From Neopestalotiopsis rosae (Eukaryota > Ascomycota > Sordariomycetes > Amphisphaeriales > Sporocadaceae), in assembly GCA_023078685.1 (NCBI GenBank), contig JALGAS010000004.1:1612001-1676000 (forward strand): a stretch of 64,000 nt of DNA, written 5' to 3'. Shown piece after piece: positions 58,241 through 64,000 of this stretch. Each line of letters starts with the position of its first letter. Position 1 is the stretch's first letter. Position numbers and translations under genes: made by a program. The notes under the pieces were generated by a model. That model made no database searches, was not told the origin of the DNA, and saw nothing but the letters and a program-made list of their open reading frames with translations.

Positions 58241-61200
58241 CTAATCCTCAAACAGTCGATCTAGCGGAAAACTTCTGGTTTTGTGTGTATCCACAAACGT
58301 GATCTGCAGAGTTACCCGTTGACCATGTTCCAGGAGATAAGCGACATCAGTCTTTGGGCTGTACTTTATCTTTTCCTTCACGTTTATGTTCAACTTCTTT
58401 TCAAGGCGACGAGACTCAAGTTGTCCACCCCATATTTCGAGAAATTTCGTTTTCTCTACTTCTGCCAATACCACGATTTTCTTGTCGTCTGAGCTTATCA
58501 ACACCGTGCTCAGATTTCTCCCATCGCCTAGTTCAATCTGATCCGCGATGGTTCTCTCCTTCTCATGCAAAAGTTGCTTCGTGATGTACTGGTCATGGGT
58601 AATACACATGAAACCCACTTGCTTGTTCAAAGGGACAAGTCTTATCAAGAAATTATCACGATGCGTGAAATCCTGTCAACTGAAGTTAACGTTCCATGCT
58701 TCAGCATCCATGACACCATGTCAGGAAGGAGCGTGCCTACCGGATAGGGCCTGATGCTGCTTTGTGTACGTGTCCAAGTCCCATTTTTGTTATCAGACCA
58801 CGCTGTAACACGAAGTTTGGTAGGACCAGGACCTGTAGTTGTCGCTGCATGATATAATACAGCGTTATCCCGGGAAAAACAGAGATCCAAATTATATTTG
58901 ATGTCGCTGAAGTTTGCATGACCTCTCAACTGGTCGTTATCTGTTATATTCGAGCTTGATGTTCTTACAGAGGATGGTTCGGTAACGGATGTATTCGCCG
59001 ACCCTGATCTGCAATTCATTTTATTAGCCCTCTTCTATCTGTATCGGTCTGACCTTACCGCTTGATATCTATGTCATCTACACGATAGAGACGAATTTGT
59101 GCTTGATTGCTTTTTTGTTTCCAAGCAATTGCAATCAATTCCCCATTTGGGGACAGCGCAACATTTCTCACTGCAGTGTCGCTTGACTTGAAAAGTTTCA
59201 CCTCAATATCACGAGGAGTTGTTGCCGCGGGGTCGGCGAAATTATGTATTTTGCCCTATTGATGAATTAGGCAATTTAACCAGTTAGAGTACAGGGGACG
59301 ATGATTTCGCAATACCTTAAATGCAGCATCATCTGTTTTACTGGAAACAAGGCAGACAGTCTTAGTTGAGCATGACCTGGAGGTTGGCTTCAAACTCCCA
59401 TGCCATTTATGGGACGCCTTTCTCTCAATCGTGCGGGGTTCTTCCGACCCTGCTTCTCTAAGCTCTGGAGGGTGGGTGTTGAAGAAGTTGATCCATGACG
59501 GCGTGTAAAAAAATACAAACCCATTCGGGGATATCCCGCAGTGCTCGGAGTCTTTGACTTCACGGCCATGGTCGATTTCTGAAATTGAAATGTGCGACTC
59601 GTTGTTGTAATAAAGATGCAAGTTTGTTTTAACCTCTGAAATTGTGTGTCGTTTGCTGTATTGCACGAGAATACTGGCCTTCAGATATTTGAGAGCTTTG
59701 TGCGCAAATGTTGCGTCAACCTCTGTTAGCTGCCTTCGTTTGGTACGTTGAGTGAGGTTGTCAATTTCCTCTGTGACAGCTTTGTTGCGTATATCAGAGC
59801 CGGATCGATCAGGGTTGAAAAAAAAGTCGCCCTTCATTTTATGCGACTTATTACCCTGCATCTCGCGTTCTTTGTTGAATTCTTCGATCCCTTCAGCATC
59901 GTTATAGTTAAATAGAATAACCAAAAGGAAGATGCAGCCGAATGCCCAAACATCACTTATACCGCTGATCTGGGGCGCCGGTTGATCATCTTGTGCCTCG
60001 GGAGCAAGAAATGTCCCTGCGCGTCCAGACACGGGAATGCGCACTCGACCAGGTTGGCGACTATCTTTTGGGACGTCTTTTGGGGCTCGTTGAAGGCCAC
60101 GCGCCTCACCAAAGTCGGCAATCTTGAATACCACAGAGTTCGGGTCATTAAGATCCTCGCAAACCAAGATGTTGTCTGGTTTGAGATCACAGTGGTAATA
60201 TGTGGAGTATACGTAATGTCCGTCCTTATAAACCAATTTTTCACCAAGCCACTCTAAACCGTTAGAGATGCTCAGCATCTGCCGAACATGTTGCCTCCTC
60301 TTGACGTGAGATTTGCCCGGAAAATTATTTGGGTTTTCCATGTATGTCTTCAAGCTGCATCTTGCAACGGGAAAGAATATGCTGGCAGATGGATACAGCT
60401 CTTCGGGCGCGCTTGGGAATTGCACATAACTGCTTATTGATGTCATGATGCTCGCAGGACAGTCTGACGCATTCAGGAATTCTTTGAGTATGAAATTCTC
60501 TGCTTCGAAGGCCTCATAACTTTCTTGCTTCGGGTCGAAGTCTTTGCGAGCCAGCCAGACAGCCTAAAAATTTGGTTAGCACCGCAACTGACATAGAATA
60601 GGCATTTAAGCTACCAAGAGGGCTGACTTACGTCTTGGTTCCGCGAGCGAGGGTCCTGATATCTATAATGTCCTCGCTCGACCTTGACTCTATAGACTCG
60701 TCCAAATGCACCCTCTCCAATTTTTTCCTCTTTTAGATAGGGCAGGCGGCGAGTGTGCTCGTATACATCGCTGAAAGACCCTTTGGCGATTGTAATGGGG
60801 ACGAGAGGAGATTGGTTATGGAAGAAATATTTCCACTCCGACTTGAATATTTCCACTGTGGTGTCCTGGTTGAATGGCAAATCCTCATCTCGCTCTGTTC
60901 GGTTTTTGGAAAGAAATTCCTCTTTGAAAGCATCGAGCAAAGACTGTCTTCCAACGCAGAGTACGATTAGCAATATAGCATGCAGGCCTAGTCCATAAGT
61001 TGTAGTCGATCCGGTACTATTGACACCCAAGATACGATTGACAAAAGTTACCGTTGTTCCACTTGCAGGTGACGGATAAAAGAGCTTAACGATGCGCTTC
61101 TCTAGTTCCTCCTTAGTGATTATCTCGGCAGCGAGTCCATGACGCAGGAAAGCGCTGGGTTCATACCCGAGACCGCTCTCGCTATGCTTGACTTTCGCCC

Positions 61201-61282
61201 CTAGAGATACAGACAACTCCAATAATCTTTTAAAGTGACCTTGTACTGAAGCCAACAAAGGTGCGGCTGAAACCTGCGCCAT
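58241..61282 (-). CDS. large protein kinase with beta-propeller-like C-terminus
   Basis: Five exons: 60632-61282, 59316-60563, 59059-59255, 58741-59008 and 58241-58672, giving 931 residues with every phase consistent. The first 180 residues (HGLAAEIITKEELEKRIVKLFYP and similar) have no domain I can name. The kinase domain is complete: GEGAFG loop at 188-194, Lys in AVWLARKDF directly after the first splice, YHCDLKPDN with Asp343, DFG at 367-369 and APE at 404-406, so it should be active. After about residue 560 come segments with the rhythm of WD/beta-propeller strands, such as VRNVALSPNGELIAIAW and NFLIRLVPLNK. Fungal kinases of this build are accessory and of unknown role. It may sense a ligand through the propeller. 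Confidence 0.83.
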
Positions 61283-63532
61283 TTTTCAGTACAGGCTAAT
61301 AGTGCCTCGACAGCAGCAAGTTGTCGCAAGGAGATGGTATTCTGGCTGCACACATGTCGTTGGATAACAAAGAAAGAGAGATATGAGTTGTGGTTATGTA
61401 TTGTGGTTAGGAGTGTGGAAAGTGTTGAGCGTGTAGGAGGGAGGGGAATGTCCAAAGCAGGAAATGAGCAAGGCTGCAGCAGATGATACGGGGGTGGATG
61501 ATGACGCTGCTGTCTACAGGAAATCAAGTGGCGGGGTTCTATGCGTAATCCGTTCCTTGCTTTGAGAGGCATTTTGCCGAATGCTCGCCAACAATCGCTA
61601 TCAATGCATTTCGTATGTCAATGCTAATCATTAAGAACAACGAACATTGAACCTCAAAACTATCTTAGGTGAGCTTTAATGTCAGGAAGCGGAGAATTAG
61701 TGGCCCTGTGCACCATTCGCACGGTCACCACTTACCTAGGTAGGCACGTTTCAATGATGTACCGCTACGGGGATTAATTGGACCTCAAGACTATTAGGCT
61801 TCCTAACTTGAAGAGTTCAGGTCCCAGAAACGCTACAAGCCTCCAGCTTTAATAGTAACCAATTCTGACAATGAGAATGAAAATAATAATGGATCCCCCC
61901 ACCACCAAATGCATTGTAGCCTGCCCTATCATGGCGTTCACTGCAATTACCTATGCACTAAATATAGCTGGCAAGAAGTTAAAAATGCGGCGACAGCTTG
62001 AAATTCGTCACCCGCAGTACAATCAGTTTACAAAAGCCCAACTACCATGCCATAGAAGTCCAGCTCCTTGTCTTGAAATCAATACCTTAGGTACATATGG
62101 AGGCGGAGGGAGCTGGAGGTGGGGTCCGGGTGTAGTGATACAGTAAGGGAGCCCATGTATCCCCGCGACTGGCAATTTGTACAGTGATAGGAGATTATGG
62201 CTCCGGAAGATAACAAAGGCGCACCGATGCAATCTTCGTCAAGACCTGTGCCTGGCTCCCTGTTTTCTCCATTCCACATTCCACTTCTGCCACGCCCCCA
62301 CTACGGCTTTGGCCAAATGTAGGTTGCTGCTACCAAGTTTTCTTGGGTTACGAATCCTCCCAAAGAGCGTTGCGTGCTGAAGCTTTTAGAGCTTGCGTTC
62401 GCAAATAATACATATTTACTCAATTTTACATTGGCGTAACAATATCTTGTCTTGAAGGCTTCAAATTCAAAGTCCTCAGGATTTTTCTTTCTAGCTTGAA
62501 GGATACGAGCCTCATATGTTCAAAATTCGGTCATTCTTGTCAGTCCTACTGCGTCTGAAAAAGTCCTGGGTATATTAGTTGTAGTGACTCCCACCCCTCC
62601 TCATGAACCCCCAAATTCATATTTATCGTCTTGACGCTCTTACTACCTTGACTTCAACAGCCATTTAGAGCCAGGGGAGGATAATTAGGGCTACCGCACG
62701 GTTGAACTAAACAAGCTTGATAAGACCATGCCAAGCTTCTACGATGTGTGCCTGTCCTTTTGGGAGAGCCTTTGTATCGTTTGAGGCATCACAATGGTTG
62801 TGTCCTCGTCATGCGTAACACAGCTCTTCATCCCCCGATGTACGTAGCAGCAGCGTGGTAAGAACTGAAGTCGTGAAGCATGGTACATGAATACCTCCAT
62901 TATACTTAAATTTGAGCCAACTATATTGGAGTTATTCTTTCCAGCTTTTTGGCATATACTCCTCCACCTTGGACAGACATTTCTCTCAATAACGATAGGG
63001 TCTTGGAAAGCAGTGAATTCGCCTTATGCAGCTACGCGTTCATGTTGGTTGGCGTAGCTGCACCCCAACTTTCAAGGGTCAGTTTAGCTACTGCTGGTCG
63101 TCTGGTGTATTGTTACATTCAAGACAGACTAGGTATATCACTTGAACCGCGTTGATTCTATTCGCTAAAGCTTATGCAGTTGGATATCTTGCATCTGCAA
63201 GGGATCTGGGCTCGACCGGTGTAATCCATTTTATCAGATCCAATGTCCCATATATACTTCCTCTACACCTCCGAGACCTTGAAATATTGACACAAATATT
63301 CGTCTCATCCGCCCGTGTCGCAGATTGAATTGCCTGCTACGTTGATCTCCCGCCAATGTTCTCCTAAGAACGGCCCCCAGCGTTCTGTCGTCCAGCAAGC
63401 ATCCTTCGGGGGGCTTCCCTGCGTTCCATTCAGCCTGACATTCTCTGAATAATTTAAGAAGGAGTCAGTGGGCAGAGGAAACGGCCAACACGATAATCTC
63501 TTGACTGCCAATGATCAAAGTTTGGTGGTACC
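61283..63532. other. divergent intergenic region
   Basis: A 2.25-kb region between the large kinase (-) and the GMC oxidoreductase (+). It contains CTTACCTAGGTAGG near 61733-61746. No protein-like frame or structured RNA is seen. Confidence 0.55.
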
Positions 63533-64000
63533 ATGGCTATCTTCACTGCACTACCGGAGAACCTCTCAGAGGTAGATATCATTGTAGCTGGGGGTGAGCT
63601 CTCTCGCAGTCATCGACGTGGTGAGAAGAAACAATACTGACTCTACTCCAGGAGGAACCGCTGGTTGCATTGTAGCCTCAAGGATTTCCGATGCAGATCC
63701 AACCTTGACCATTTTGGTCATTGAGCGAGGTCCCAACAACCTTGGTGATCCAACAGTTGCCTTTCCTATGCTTTGGGCGACGCACCATCTGCCTGGCACT
63801 AAGACAGCCAAGGCTTATACAGGGAAAGAGGAGCAACAGCTTGGAAGCAGGGCTATCTCCATTGTTCAGGGGGCTACCCTCGGGGGGACGTCCTCGATTA
63901 ACATGGTGATGTATTCCCGAGGGCAAAGCTGCGATTATGACTCCTGGAAGTCTCCTGGCTGGACCACCAAAGAGCTTTTACCTTATTTCAAGAAGGTTCG
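63533..64000 (+). CDS. GMC oxidoreductase, 5' part (cut by window edge)
   Basis: FAD-dependent alcohol/choline/aryl-alcohol oxidase-type enzyme. Exon 1 is 63533-63593; a 58-base intron (GTGAGC...CTCCAG) follows; exon 2 starts at 63652 and runs off the window. The ATG sits in CCATGG context. The N-terminus carries the dinucleotide-binding fold: EVDIIVAGGGTAGCIVASR, with the GxGxxG motif formed across the splice, then LTILVIERG at the second strand. The GMC signature 1 region follows: VQGATLGGTSSINMVMYSRG, then YDSWKSPGWTTKELLPYFKKV. There is no signal peptide, so an intracellular alcohol oxidase-like enzyme is more likely than a secreted aryl-alcohol oxidase. The substrate-specific half lies outside the window. 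Confidence 0.9.

Noticed and set aside
1..64000. Secondary-metabolite gene cluster
   Set aside because: No PKS, NRPS, terpene synthase, P450 or cluster transcription factor is present. The GMC oxidoreductase at the edge could belong to one outside the window, but that cannot be seen here.

Overview
The window is nuclear DNA of a filamentous ascomycete. Genes stand singly on both strands. Coding exons are split by short introns (about 50-170 bases) with GT donors, AG acceptors and CTAAC/CTGAC-like branch sites. The gene set is typical of Sordariomycetes, most likely Hypocreales: HET-domain proteins, an Mtr-like amino acid transporter, fungal CorA-like and kinase-like families, a DUF4267 protein and a GMC oxidoreductase. 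I see no rRNA, tRNA, CRISPR array or intact transposon. Exons were joined by hand from splice signals, reading phase and family expectation, so multi-exon models are inferences.

Layout. 0-5.3 kb: a gene-poor start, then a steroid 5-alpha-reductase-family gene (-). 5.3-14.6 kb: a MINDY-type deubiquitinase (+), a secreted carboxylesterase (-), a secreted metallo-beta-lactamase-fold hydrolase (+) and an Mtr-like amino acid transporter (-). 14.6-19 kb: a 4.4-kb gene-free stretch leading to a first HET-domain gene. 21-31 kb: a lineage-type unknown protein, a YcaC-like isochorismatase-family hydrolase with a signal peptide, a PIF1-like helicase and a peroxisomal-type long-chain acyl-CoA synthetase. 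31-36.5 kb: a seven-exon pseudokinase-like gene, a small Kre9/Knh1-like cell-surface protein and a 2-oxoglutarate/Fe(II) dioxygenase. 36.5-41 kb: another 4.5-kb gene-free stretch, again leading to a HET-domain gene. 43.8-46.9 kb: an unrecognised nuclear-type protein with an in-frame TAG followed by 86 more protein-like codons, then the complex I assembly factor NDUFAF2/N7BML. 48-52 kb: a calponin-homology/coiled-coil actin-binding-type protein and a DUF4267 membrane protein. 52-58 kb: divergent CorA-like and nine-exon amino acid permease genes. 58-64 kb: a 931-residue kinase with an unknown N-terminal region and a beta-propeller-like C-terminus, then the 5' end of a GMC oxidoreductase cut by the window edge.

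Most genes are unrelated housekeeping or accessory functions, not one pathway. Possible working groups are: the secreted esterase, secreted MBL hydrolase and amino acid transporter at 8.5-14.6 kb; the self/non-self signalling-type genes (two HET, one pseudokinase, one large kinase); and the CorA/permease transporter pair. I found no convincing new multi-gene system. The observation most worth checking is the interrupted reading frame at 45694-45696, followed by targeting or architecture features that appear only once introns are resolved (PTS1 on the acyl-CoA synthetase, CaaX on MINDY, signal peptide on the YcaC-like protein).
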